64,000 bases of DNA. It comes from Spirosoma oryzicola (GTDB lineage Bacteria > Bacteroidota > Bacteroidia > Cytophagales > Spirosomataceae). The position numbers and the translations under genes were made by a program. This document shows positions 1 through 8,089 of this stretch, piece by piece. The stretch covers positions 34,508 to 98,507 of the forward strand of contig NZ_CP089546.1 of the NCBI RefSeq assembly GCF_021233055.1, given 5' to 3'. Position 1 is the stretch's first letter, and every line of letters starts with the position of its first letter. Under the pieces are notes generated by a model. The model saw only the letters and a list, made by a program, of their open reading frames with translations. It made no database searches and was not told the origin of the DNA.

Positions 1-14
1 TATTAAAAGTAAAG
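1..14 (-). repeat. 5'-UTR repeat copy, probably of a further lanthipeptide precursor beyond the left edge
   Basis: The first 14 bases match, with at most small changes, the sequence just upstream of the precursor genes starting at 244 (copy at 255-268) and 517 (copy at 528-540). In both of those the repeat ends about 10 bases before the ATG. A third copy here, downstream of the 32-244 gene, suggests that the tandem array continues to the left of the window. The next gene itself is not visible. Confidence 0.55.
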
Positions 15-31
15 GATAGATAAGTTAGAGA

Positions 32-244
32 CTATGCAGCTTTAGTATTGCAGGAATTATCGCAGCAGGAGCCAGCTTCGAGTACTTCTTCATCGTCAGC
101 ATTTTCCGCAACCGCTCCGCCATTACAGGAGATTGACTGCACGGTTGCGCCACCTACCAAGGCTTTAAGTTGGGCTTCGTCAAGCCGTGAAATGGTTTCT
201 TTGTCCAGTGACAACTTGTTGCCAAGATCGATTTTCTTTTTCAT
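32..244 (-). CDS. class I lanthipeptide precursor (copy 1)
   Basis: Seventy-residue RiPP precursor. The leader starts MKKKIDLGNKLSLDKETISR and ends in a double-Gly cleavage site (VGG) near residue 32. The core has the array-wide pattern: Ser-x-Ser-Cys near its start, an acidic linker, then Ser-Cys-Cys-x-x-Ser-Cys. Ser dehydration and Cys addition could give lanthionine rings. The leader type is that of Bacteroidota class I lanthipeptides such as the pinensins (family knowledge). It is the last visible gene of a five-gene array and a near duplicate of the 302-517 gene, sharing leader, start of core and 5' UTR. Modification and export partners are inferred from the neighbouring LanC and C39-ABC genes. 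Confidence 0.9.
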   Translation of the reverse strand: MKKKIDLGNKLSLDKETISRLDEAQLKALVGGATVQSISCNGGAVAENADDEEVLEAGSCCDNSCNTKAA

Positions 245-301
245 TATGCTTAGTTATTAAAAGTAAAAAAATACTTCTGGTAACACTACCTTTTACGGCG
301 A

Positions 302-517
302 TTAGGCCGCTACTCCGCCATTGCAGGAATTATTACAGCAGGATTCTACTTCCAGCGTCTCGTCTTCATCCGATTCAACGTTGGCCGCTCCGCCATTACA
401 GGAGATTGACTTAACAGTTGCGCCACCTACCAAGGCTTTAAGTTGGGCTTCGTCGAGCCGTGAAACGGTTTCTTTGTCCAGTGACAGTTTGCCGATCAGA
501 TCAATTTTCTTTTTCAT
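302..517 (-). CDS. class I lanthipeptide precursor (copy 2)
   Basis: Seventy-one residues. The leader is almost identical to that of the neighbouring copy (KLSLDKETVSRLDEAQLKAL, then VGG), and the core again carries SISCNGG followed by an Asp/Glu-rich linker and SCCNNSC. Compared with copy 1 the changes lie mainly in the linker and the last residues, so the ring-forming positions are conserved while the linker drifts. The upstream sequence is also duplicated (528-540 versus 255-268), which points to a recent tandem duplication. Confidence 0.9.
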   Translation of the reverse strand: MKKKIDLIGKLSLDKETVSRLDEAQLKALVGGATVKSISCNGGAANVESDEDETLEVESCCNNSCNGGVAA

Positions 518-586
518 TGTGCTTAATTATTAAAAGTGAAAAAATAGGTAATTGGTAAAGGCATTGAGCAGGCTTGATAGCCCGGT

Positions 587-799
587 TTAATAGTCAGCTG
601 TTCGATCGCAGGTATTTCCGCAGCAACTCTGATCAATCATTGTCTCTGGGGCTGCGTCATTTGCATGGCAGGAAAGGCTTTGCATGGTGTTCGTTTGCCC
701 ACCGATCACCTGTTTCAACTGCTGCTCATTCAAGATCAGGATCGTCTCTTTGTCAAGCGATAGTTTACCCAGTTTACTGAATGCGTTAAATTTCTTCAT
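587..799 (-). CDS. class I lanthipeptide precursor (copy 3)
   Basis: Seventy residues from the ATG at 799; a TTG at 814 would add five residues but is less likely. The leader has KLSLDKETILILNEQQLKQV followed by IGG, and the core has SLSC, a linker with Met and Glu, and SCCGNTC. It keeps the four-Cys pattern of the array, with Thr replacing Ser before the last Cys. The N terminus (MKKFNAFSKLG) differs from copies 1 and 2, so this is an older paralogue. Confidence 0.88.
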   Translation of the reverse strand: MKKFNAFSKLGKLSLDKETILILNEQQLKQVIGGQTNTMQSLSCHANDAAPETMIDQSCCGNTCDRTADY

Positions 800-888
800 C
801 CGGTTGATGATCAATGCCTGAGCGGCACAATACTATTGAATAGTGAGGTAATTGAAGCAACTATGATGAGCGTCAGAAGAATTTCAAT

Positions 889-1092
889 CTACAAGTTAGG
901 TCCTTTGCAGCTGTCACGGCAGCACGACTCCGGAAACTCCAGGGCTAATTCAGCTTCCATTTCGGCGTTACAGGATAAGGATTGTGGAACCGTCTGCCCG
1001 CCGGCAACTGCACCAAGCTGCTTTTCATTCAGCCGGGAGATCGTCTCTTTATCCAGGCTCAACTGTTCAATTTTGATTGATTTCTTTTTCAT
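889..1092 (-). CDS. class I lanthipeptide precursor (copy 4)
   Basis: Sixty-seven residues. The leader contains QLSLDKETISRLNEKQLGAV followed by AGG. The core has SLSC, a Glu/Ala/Leu linker and SCCRDSC, then a short tail (KGPNL). It is the same four-Cys design as the other copies, with a linker of similar length but different sequence. It sits second in the array in the direction of transcription, after the 1132-1323 gene. Confidence 0.9.
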   Translation of the reverse strand: MKKKSIKIEQLSLDKETISRLNEKQLGAVAGGQTVPQSLSCNAEMEAELALEFPESCCRDSCKGPNL

Positions 1093-1131
1093 AGCTTATT
1101 TAGTATCCGTTCGTAGCTCCTCTACCAGTCC

Positions 1132-1323
1132 TCAGTTTGTATCATTACAAGTTAAGTAACAGCAGGACTGCGTAACGATTTCCGCGGCTTCATCACGCCC
1201 CGCACAGGAAAGGGTCTGGCGTTCTTCGCCACCTTCAATCTGCATAAGCTGGTTGTCACTGAGTCGCGAGATGGTTTCCTTGTCTAAATCTAGTTGATCG
1301 ATCTTAACGGGCTTTTTTTTCAT
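1132..1323 (-). CDS. class I lanthipeptide precursor (copy 5, first in the array)
   Basis: Sixty-three residues and the promoter-proximal precursor. The leader has QLDLDKETISRLSDNQLMQI then EGG. The core starts EERQTLSCAGRDE and ends SCCYLTCNDTN, the shortest of the five. A pair of 9-bp repeats at 1406-1414 and 1427-1435, 21 bp apart, lies 83 bp upstream of its start, so this is probably where transcription of the array begins or is boosted. It follows the helical-protein gene ending at 1447. Confidence 0.9.
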   Translation of the reverse strand: MKKKPVKIDQLDLDKETISRLSDNQLMQIEGGEERQTLSCAGRDEAAEIVTQSCCYLTCNDTN

Positions 1324-1405
1324 AGTTTTAGAACTGATTATTAAGACTTTATTGATTTTTTCTTTTCGTTACGAAGCACGCGATTAAACTGAATTTGTCG
1401 AAAAA

Positions 1406-1435
1406 AAATCGACTAAACGAGGTTGCTTTTAGACT
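1406..1435 (-). promoter_or_regulatory. 9-bp direct repeat pair, 21-bp phased (site 1), LytTR-like
   Basis: Two half-sites, AAATCGACT (1406-1414) and TTTTAGACT (1427-1435) on the plus strand, are exactly 21 bp apart. Related pairs with the same spacing occur at 10625-10654 and 10935-10964. All three lie 73-88 bp before a minus-strand start codon. Two 9-bp repeats with a 12-bp spacer is the layout known for LytTR-type regulators such as AgrA. Assigning it to the LytTR protein encoded at 54821-55633 is inference. Confidence 0.5.
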
Positions 1436-1446
1436 AATTGAGGCTC

Positions 1447-2430
1447 TCAGCCGACTAATCTTAACTCGTAATAGTCATGAATGAACGACGTAATAGCTTG
1501 CTTCTCGGTAGGTTGGTTCAGCAATTCAGCTACCCGGGCCGCATCCCAGAGCAAGAGCAGTTTAAACGCGTCATAGCGCTCCGAATAGCCATTAAGAAAC
1601 GTCGTTGACCGACGCAGATAAGCGTTCGCACTGTCGCGTACGTACAAACTACGCTTTGTCTGAAACCAATCTAACGCTACTGTATATACGTCAGAAGAAT
1701 TGGCAACTCGTTTGAGTGCTTCTGTAAACGCTTTCGATCGTTGAATAACGGATGTCTCAAGTGCTGGAAAGCGAAAACAGTCCCGGCAAAAATCGAAGAA
1801 GGCAAACTCAAACATGGTATCAATCGGCTGAATTTCGCTGTACTGACGAAGGTAAACCGCTCCCCAGTTGCCTACGTGTAAGGGTTTATGACAAGGCATA
1901 ATCATGTAATGCAATATATTCAGCACCAGATCAGCAGCAGCATCAAAACGCTTGCGGAAGGCGAGCGTTCGGCTCATGTTTTGTAGCACGTGTAATTTGT
2001 GGCCGTGAAAGGCGTAGTACACAGATTGCAACGTATCGTCAATGCTAAGCGCACGGGCTACACTATCTTCTGCCGCACTATACTGGCCCATCCGATACTG
2101 GTAATACGCCACCTTTGAGCAGTAGAGCACTTCGGCCAGCTGGCGTGCTTCGCCCGTCAGATCATCCAGGCGCTGATAAGCATGAGCAAATGCAGCACCT
2201 GCCGCCGACAGGTCGCCTTTTTTGCAGAGGGCGAGTGCCCGGACGCCGTCGCTCCAGCGCTCGTCGAGCAGCGCGAACACGGTATCACCTAACCGCTGTC
2301 GGGCTACTTGGTTAATCGAGCGTAGTGCATCGGGAGGAAAGACGATAGGCTTGCGGCTGTCGGCCTTCGCCTTTAAGGTTCGGGTAGCGTCCAGCAGTCC
2401 TTCCCAAGCCAGCGAGGAATTCGTTGTCAT
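1447..2430 (-). CDS. helical, TPR-like hypothetical protein of the lanthipeptide locus
   Basis: This 327-residue protein has no signal peptide or membrane segment and I recognise no named family. It appears all-helical. Residues around 60-135 look like two or three TPR units, with repeated Ala/Tyr positions (for example SAAEDSVARALSID near residue 120). The second half has many aromatic residues and a few Cys. It follows the C39-ABC exporter by about 28 bp and precedes the precursor array, so it is likely co-expressed with lanthipeptide production. A scaffold, immunity or regulatory role is possible; nothing in the sequence decides between them. Confidence 0.75.
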   Translation of the reverse strand: MTTNSSLAWEGLLDATRTLKAKADSRKPIVFPPDALRSINQVARQRLGDTVFALLDERWSDGVRALALCKKGDLSAAGAAFAHAYQRLDDLTGEARQLAEVLYCSKVAYYQYRMGQYSAAEDSVARALSIDDTLQSVYYAFHGHKLHVLQNMSRTLAFRKRFDAAADLVLNILHYMIMPCHKPLHVGNWGAVYLRQYSEIQPIDTMFEFAFFDFCRDCFRFPALETSVIQRSKAFTEALKRVANSSDVYTVALDWFQTKRSLYVRDSANAYLRRSTTFLNGYSERYDAFKLLLLWDAARVAELLNQPTEKQAITSFIHDYYELRLVG

Positions 2431-2457
2431 GGCGTATAATAAATAAAGGGTTCGACA

Positions 2458-4647
2458 TTAGTTTCCTAGCTCGAGTTGATTTTTGACGAGTTCGTAGTAG
2501 TGAGCCCGGTTCCCGACCAGTTCCTCATGGGTACCTTCTTCAACGACTTCGCCCCGGTGCAGCACCACAATCTTGTCGGCATGGCGAACGGTACTGAGTC
2601 GGTGTGCAACCACAACGACGGTCCGTCCCTGAAAAAACTGCTCCAGATTACCCATAATAACTTTCTCGTTATTGGCGTCCAGTGCGCTCGTAGCTTCGTC
2701 GAAGAAGATGTAGTCTGGCTGTTTATAGACCGAACGAGCAATCAGAATGCGTTGCTTCTGCCCCTGGCTAATACCATTACCTTCGGCACCGATTTTTACG
2801 TTGTAACCAAGTGGCGCATCTTCGATAAACTGCTGTAAGTTAGCCACTTTGATGGCGTGTGCCAGTCGTAAATGGTCAATACTTTCGTCACCGATAGCGA
2901 TGTTGCGGGCTATGGTATCGGAGAAAATAAAGCCTTCCTGCATAACGACTCCGCACTTCCGACGCCAGAACTGGTGGCTGATCGAGCCGAAATGCTGCTC
3001 GCCTACCCGAATTTCGCCCCCGTCGGGTTCGTACATCCGCAACAGCAGTTTAAGAACAGTCGTTTTACCGCTTCCGCTCGTGCCCACAATGGCGGTGGTA
3101 CGTCCCTCCGGAATGGTAAGGTTAATATGTTTCAGAACCGGCACATTACCCGCACCCGGATAGGCGAAAGACACATTTCGCAGGATGATATCCTGTCGTT
3201 CGGGCAAGTAATGCATCAGCGGTTTGCCGTCGGGCTCTTCATCGGGCACCATGTGGATATCGTTCAGACGATCCATGCTTAGCTTAGCATCCTGCGTGAC
3301 TTGCATCAACTGGATGAGCTGCTCAATGGGCGAGTTCAACTGCCCGATGATGTACTGGACCGCCAGCATTTCGCCCAGGCTCAGTTGCCCCTGCAGAACG
3401 GCTTTAGCAGCCAGAAAGATGACGACAATGTTCTTACCCTGGTTTATAAAAAATGCCCCTACCTGTTGGTTCTGATTCAGGGCCAGACTCTGTGTATTAA
3501 GTCGGAGGAACCGGGCCTGAACTCGCTCCCATTCCCATATTTTCTGGGTCCCGCAATCATTGAGCTTGATTTCGTGAATGCCACTCACAAGCTGCATAAT
3601 TTGATTCTGGTTCTGCGTCGAGATCGCAAACCGCTTGTAGTCTAGCTTTTTCCGGTACCGCAGGAAAATGACGACCCAGGCTGCGTATAATAAACTTCCG
3701 ATGATGAATACAGCGAAAATGGGCACGCTGTACGCTAGTAACACTCCGCCGAAGACAAGTAAGTTAACTAGCGAAAACAGGGTATTCAACGTGGTATTCG
3801 TCAGGAAGGCTTCAATGCGGTTGTGGTCGCTCATGCGCTGCATAATGTCGCCGGTCATTTTGGTGTCGAAAAACGACAGCGGCAATCGCATGAGCTTGAC
3901 CAGAAAATCCGACAGAATCGCCAGTCGTATTCGAGTACTGATATGAAGTAGAATCCAGCCCCGGATAAAATCCAGGGAGGTTTGCCCCAGCGCTAGCATT
4001 AGCTGTCCCCCAAGCACCAAATAAATAAAGCTCAGGTTATGCGTGTTGATCCCGACATCGACGATTGATTTGGTCAGGAAAGGAAAGATCAGTTGCAGTA
4101 AACTCCCCACAATGAGTCCAACCAGCAATTGGAGCAGCAGCTTTTTGTAGCTCAGAAGATAGCTGTACAACTTCTGTAAGCCCAGCCTGGTTTCCGATTC
4201 GCCGTCCTGTTCGTAGAACCGGGGCGTCGGTTCGAGCAGTAGCACGACGCCCTGTCCAACGCCGTTTTTCTGCGTGCTAGTCCAATGCTGAGCAAATTCC
4301 TGCTGCTTGTACGTAATAAGCGAGCGACCTGGATCAGCAACGAAGATTTTATCTTTTTTGACTTTGTGCACCACCACAAAATGGTTCTGGTCCCAGTGCG
4401 CAATGCAAGGTAATGGTATCTCCTCGGTAACAAGCTTATCGATGGAGAGTACAGTACCCATGGTTCGGAAACCAATGCTCTCAGCCGCTTTACTAATGCC
4501 GAGCAGTGATACTCCGTCCCGGCTGTATTTGGTGAAGTTACGCAGGGTATTTAGCGTGTAGGTTCGGCCGTAAAACCGTGAGATCATCCGAAGGCAGGTC
4601 GGCCCGCAATCCATGGCATCAAGTTGCCGGTAGTGAGGAAACAGCAT
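2458..4647 (-). CDS. peptidase domain-containing ABC transporter (C39 leader peptidase/exporter, LanT-like)
   Basis: This 729-residue three-domain bacteriocin exporter would cleave GG leaders and export the modified peptide across the inner membrane. Residues 1-135 are the C39 Cys protease with Cys14 in DCGPTC, His89 in NHF and Asp105 in ADPGRS. A six-helix permease spans about 155-445. The C-terminal ATPase has Walker A GTSGSGKTT, a variant signature ISQGQKQR, Walker B YIFFDEATSALD and the switch His in VAHR. All catalytic residues are present. It starts 2 bp after the luciferase-like gene ends, so translation is probably coupled. Its substrates are presumably the precursors at 32-1323 and possibly the Cys-free peptide at 10653. 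Confidence 0.95.
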   Translation of the reverse strand: MLFPHYRQLDAMDCGPTCLRMISRFYGRTYTLNTLRNFTKYSRDGVSLLGISKAAESIGFRTMGTVLSIDKLVTEEIPLPCIAHWDQNHFVVVHKVKKDKIFVADPGRSLITYKQQEFAQHWTSTQKNGVGQGVVLLLEPTPRFYEQDGESETRLGLQKLYSYLLSYKKLLLQLLVGLIVGSLLQLIFPFLTKSIVDVGINTHNLSFIYLVLGGQLMLALGQTSLDFIRGWILLHISTRIRLAILSDFLVKLMRLPLSFFDTKMTGDIMQRMSDHNRIEAFLTNTTLNTLFSLVNLLVFGGVLLAYSVPIFAVFIIGSLLYAAWVVIFLRYRKKLDYKRFAISTQNQNQIMQLVSGIHEIKLNDCGTQKIWEWERVQARFLRLNTQSLALNQNQQVGAFFINQGKNIVVIFLAAKAVLQGQLSLGEMLAVQYIIGQLNSPIEQLIQLMQVTQDAKLSMDRLNDIHMVPDEEPDGKPLMHYLPERQDIILRNVSFAYPGAGNVPVLKHINLTIPEGRTTAIVGTSGSGKTTVLKLLLRMYEPDGGEIRVGEQHFGSISHQFWRRKCGVVMQEGFIFSDTIARNIAIGDESIDHLRLAHAIKVANLQQFIEDAPLGYNVKIGAEGNGISQGQKQRILIARSVYKQPDYIFFDEATSALDANNEKVIMGNLEQFFQGRTVVVVAHRLSTVRHADKIVVLHRGEVVEEGTHEELVGNRAHYYELVKNQLELGN

Positions 4648-4649
4648 GG

Positions 4650-5579
4650 TTAATTGGCGTTCAGCTTAAACGTATCACTGATTAGTTCGAGCCCTACCAT
4701 GCGGTCTTTGGGTTGCAGAGCTGCACTCATAAAAATGACTTCGTCGATGCCATAGCGCTCACGCAGAGTCATCACTTCGTCGTAGAATTTTGCCGGGCTG
4801 CCAAATACATCCCCTCTCCCTACCGATGCTTTTTTATTCAGCGCATTAGCAATCCGCCGGGCTTTCTGCGATGTCTGATGACAGCAGCCTGCCACAGCCA
4901 ATGTGATTTGCGGCTGCACCTTGTGTCGTTGGTAATATTCTTCCCGAAATGCCTGTAATTTTTCTTTTTCGTAGGTCATATCGGAGCCATTGTGGAAAAT
5001 AGACCGGGCAAAGTTCGTTTTCAGACTAAGCGCCCGGTTCAGACTACCGTACGAAACGCCCAGCGTCCAGACCGCTGGCACCAACCCTTTGTAGGGCGGT
5101 ATAATCACACCTTTACCGTTCTGGAACAATTCTTCTTCATCGTGCAGATAATGAACCAGTTCAGTCAGTTTATCGTCGAATATACCGCGTAGCGTCTGGT
5201 TGCTCTGCTGAATAGAGTACTGCGCTACAGTTTCGCTCACTACGCCGTTGGCGACGCCCAGATCGATTCGACCGGGAAAAAGATTGGCCAACAGTTTAAA
5301 CGAACTGGCAACGTGATAAGGCGTATGGAGGCTGAGCAGAATACCGGCTACACCCACTTTAATCCGCTGGGTCATGCCCGCCAGCAGCGGAACCAATGCC
5401 TGCGGATTCGACCAGGCCGAACGCACCTGCGGAACGTGGTGTTCAGCAATCCAGAACCGGCTAAAGCCCAACTGGTCCGCGTAATTCGCGTATTCGACCA
5501 GGTCTTCGATGACCCGGAGACTATTAAGTTTACTATGTCGAAGGCCAAAGTCCAGTAAGCCTACGCGAATTGGTTCCAT
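4650..5579 (-). CDS. LLM class flavin-dependent oxidoreductase (luciferase-like), putative lanthipeptide tailoring enzyme
   Basis: This 309-residue protein has the bacterial-luciferase TIM-barrel pattern: LGFSRFWIAEHHV near residue 40, GVAGILLSLHTPYHVASSF near 100, LFPGRIDLGVANG near 120, and a C-terminal YGIDEVIFMSA. Family members use FMN or F420. Some luciferase-like enzymes in lanthipeptide clusters (LanJC type) reduce dehydroalanine to D-Ala, and others oxidise; which applies here is unknown. It lies between lanC and the exporter gene in one minus-strand run, so tailoring is the simplest role. The cofactor cannot be read from the sequence. Confidence 0.88.
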   Translation of the reverse strand: MEPIRVGLLDFGLRHSKLNSLRVIEDLVEYANYADQLGFSRFWIAEHHVPQVRSAWSNPQALVPLLAGMTQRIKVGVAGILLSLHTPYHVASSFKLLANLFPGRIDLGVANGVVSETVAQYSIQQSNQTLRGIFDDKLTELVHYLHDEEELFQNGKGVIIPPYKGLVPAVWTLGVSYGSLNRALSLKTNFARSIFHNGSDMTYEKEKLQAFREEYYQRHKVQPQITLAVAGCCHQTSQKARRIANALNKKASVGRGDVFGSPAKFYDEVMTLRERYGIDEVIFMSAALQPKDRMVGLELISDTFKLNAN

Positions 5580-5658
5580 AAGCTGAAGCAGTTATGATGT
5601 AGCTATGTTCAACGTTTATCTGGGGTCTCCCACGGCGTGGGAACACATGACAATGAGG

Positions 5659-6891
5659 CTAGGAGAGCAGAAAAATACGATCCCAGGCATAGTCTTCGTC
5701 GCTTACCGACGAGAGCAACACGAGCGACGAGCCAACAAATCCTTCAAGCAGTTCGCCTGCGTGGCTGGCATAGACAGGACTGGTCAATTCCTCTTCGAGA
5801 AAATCTACAGTTTTGGCGATCCAGTGCCGGTAGGCCTCAAGATAGACGGTCTGGCCCGTCAAATCATAAAATCGTTTATAATACTGAGACACTCCGGCAG
5901 TGCCGTGACAAAAATGACTATCCCGAATGATGGTTTCGCGCGGTGAGTGCCGCTTAATGACTACAGCCCCGATATCATCGGCAAGTGCCGTCCAGTCGGG
6001 TCGATGCATCCGTTTACCCGCCTGATAGAGCAGCATCATCTCGTTTAGATCCCCGTAACACCAACCTAAACGGGCGCCATATTCTTTACTGTTTTCGGGC
6101 GAATCCAGGGGGCTGTTTTCATCAATGGTCAACGGGAACTGCGAATATTTTCCTTGCTGTGGATCAGGTGGTGTGCGGAAACTCATCAGGTACCGAATGC
6201 CCTCACTAACCATCGTTTCGATCAGTGGCTGAGCAATGCCCTGCTCGTGTATTCGCATCAGAATCAGCAGGATACCACATAAACCATGTGCCAGACCTAG
6301 ATTTATGTTATCGGACTGGTTCATGCGCGCAATATGTGTGTTCGGAAAACGCAGGCCCCGCTCGTCGCGAATCGCCAGTTGATCAAGAATGCTTACCATC
6401 GTCTCCAGGTAAGGCCGAACCGCCGGGTTTTTCAGCCGACGAGTCAGATACAGCACCGCGCCCATGCCGCCATGCAGGTAATCAGTATTACCTTTGGCCA
6501 ACTCGGGTAAGGCCCCCTGGTAAATCAGTTCGTCGAATTCGACCAGTTGATCTTCGAAGTCAATATCGATAATGCCTTCTTCGATCAGCAACGACATTAC
6601 ATAGCCGAAACCCGAAAGCCCGAACGAAAATGGGTATTTGAGTAGATACGGGGAGGTTTTTTCCTGAATGTTCGACACGATTTCTTCCAGAATCGCCACG
6701 GCCCGTTCGCCAAAAAGTTCATCCTGGTAATAGCGGAACAGGTAGAAATAATAGACCATCCGCCCAATGCGCCCCGACAACAGTGTATCGTTTTTGGGTA
6801 CCGACGTTTCGATCTGGTAGCGGAGTTGGGCCAGTTTTCGCTCAATTGCGATTTTCTCAACAACCATGGAAGTACGCTCAGGGGCAATCAT
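5659..6891 (-). CDS. lanthionine synthetase C family protein (LanC1, zinc ligands intact)
   Basis: This 410-residue double alpha-barrel cyclase would add Cys thiols to dehydrated Ser/Thr. The family zinc ligands are present: Cys278 in GWCYGD and the Cys328-His329 pair in FCHGTAG. The upstream GLAHG motif (His202) and an earlier GGMGAVLYL turn are also typical. The length matches the family. Its start overlaps the stop of the second lanC-like gene by 4 bp (6888-6891), indicating coupled translation. It is the likely ring-forming enzyme for the local precursors, working with a LanB. The only LanB in the window lies at 49.7-52.8 kb. Confidence 0.95.
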   Translation of the reverse strand: MIAPERTSMVVEKIAIERKLAQLRYQIETSVPKNDTLLSGRIGRMVYYFYLFRYYQDELFGERAVAILEEIVSNIQEKTSPYLLKYPFSFGLSGFGYVMSLLIEEGIIDIDFEDQLVEFDELIYQGALPELAKGNTDYLHGGMGAVLYLTRRLKNPAVRPYLETMVSILDQLAIRDERGLRFPNTHIARMNQSDNINLGLAHGLCGILLILMRIHEQGIAQPLIETMVSEGIRYLMSFRTPPDPQQGKYSQFPLTIDENSPLDSPENSKEYGARLGWCYGDLNEMMLLYQAGKRMHRPDWTALADDIGAVVIKRHSPRETIIRDSHFCHGTAGVSQYYKRFYDLTGQTVYLEAYRHWIAKTVDFLEEELTSPVYASHAGELLEGFVGSSLVLLSSVSDEDYAWDRIFLLS

Positions 6892-8072
6892 AATAACCAG
6901 ATTAATTCGTCAAAAGAATAATTATCACGTTGGCTGTATTTCATCAGGGTAGCACCGATGCCCGCAATTCCTTCAATAAACGAAGTGTTTGTATGAGAAA
7001 AATGCTGGTTGAAAACACCCTGAAAACCAGCCGTCGTGTTGTCGTACGTAGCAAAGTCAGTAATTCGCTCATACCAGTACCGGGCAGCTTCATCAAACTC
7101 CGGCTGACCGGTCAGCTCGTAGACTTTGTCGAAGATCAGCGCCGTTCCCGACGCGCCGTACAGAATGCCAGCATCCCGAATGCCGCTTTCGGTGGTTGTG
7201 CGCCGGGTCGCTGAAAAGGTCAGCACTTCCAGTGCTTCCTCTTCGATCAGCGTGTCCTTCAATACCTGAGCAGCCCGCAGCAAACTGTAGCCCGTACCCA
7301 TATCGCCGTAGCACAATCCCAATCGCGACCGCTCCGGTTTTTCACTCAGAATATCTGGGAAGTATGACCCTACCTGCTGGTAATTCTGCTTCTGCACGAA
7401 CAGGAAGCCCACAGCCCGACGAATGGTGTCGGCAGCCAAATCGGCCTGAATACCAAGTTCGACGGCACGACACAAAAATAAAATCAGGGCAGCCGAACCA
7501 TGCGAAAGACCGAGATAGATGCGATCATCCCCGAACAGTTTAGACGGCCAGAACAGATGGCCGACTTGATCTGTTACGGCAATCGCGCGCAACCCAACCA
7601 CCAGGTCAGCGATCGACTGACGTACCGAATCCTGTGAAGCTACCCGGCTCAGAAAGTAAAACCCTGGCCCCAATGCGCCGGTGTACGGATCGAAGTCCCG
7701 CCGTTCGAGCGCACTCTTCATAACATTGGTCAACAGGAAATCTGATCCACTCAGTAACTCATTGGTTTCTATCTCAATGACGTTGTTAGCCCGGGCATAT
7801 TCCAAGAAAATGCCAAGTTCTGCCAGCTCTTTGGGATAGTTACGTCCCAGATAAGGCTGTGTTACGCGGTGGATAGCCTCCGTCAGCAGCGTTTGGGCAT
7901 GCTTATTCGCGGTTTCGTCCCCGGCAAAATCGGCGTAATATGCCCAGAATAGAACCTTACCCAGCAATCCATTGGTATACCCGAAGGCCGTTAACTGGTT
8001 GGTTGGCAGAGCAAGGCAGTCCGCAATCCGATGTATGGTGGTGGTTACATCTGTTTCGATGAAAGCTCCCAT
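6888..8072 (-). CDS. LanC-like protein lacking two zinc ligands (LanC2)
   Basis: This 394-residue protein has the LanC barrel repeats: LGLSHGSAAL (His191) and GLCYGDMGTG (Cys254). The third motif, normally Cys-His-Gly, reads Leu304-Tyr305-Gly (GILYGASG). Two of the three zinc ligands are therefore gone, while the fold-defining Gly motifs remain. It is unlikely to catalyse zinc-dependent Cys addition. It may be a partner of LanC1, a leader-binding scaffold or an immunity factor. The gene is intact, sits directly upstream of lanC1 and overlaps it by 4 bp, so loss by simple decay seems less likely than a retained non-catalytic role. Confidence 0.92.
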   Translation of the reverse strand: MGAFIETDVTTTIHRIADCLALPTNQLTAFGYTNGLLGKVLFWAYYADFAGDETANKHAQTLLTEAIHRVTQPYLGRNYPKELAELGIFLEYARANNVIEIETNELLSGSDFLLTNVMKSALERRDFDPYTGALGPGFYFLSRVASQDSVRQSIADLVVGLRAIAVTDQVGHLFWPSKLFGDDRIYLGLSHGSAALILFLCRAVELGIQADLAADTIRRAVGFLFVQKQNYQQVGSYFPDILSEKPERSRLGLCYGDMGTGYSLLRAAQVLKDTLIEEEALEVLTFSATRRTTTESGIRDAGILYGASGTALIFDKVYELTGQPEFDEAARYWYERITDFATYDNTTAGFQGVFNQHFSHTNTSFIEGIAGIGATLMKYSQRDNYSFDELIWLL

Positions 8073-8089
8073 AAGTACCTGTTGCAGAT

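Noticed and set aside
836..1159. 107-residue open frame antisense to the lanthipeptide precursors
   Set aside because: It runs opposite to two clear precursor genes and shows no family features; it is a shadow of their codon pattern.
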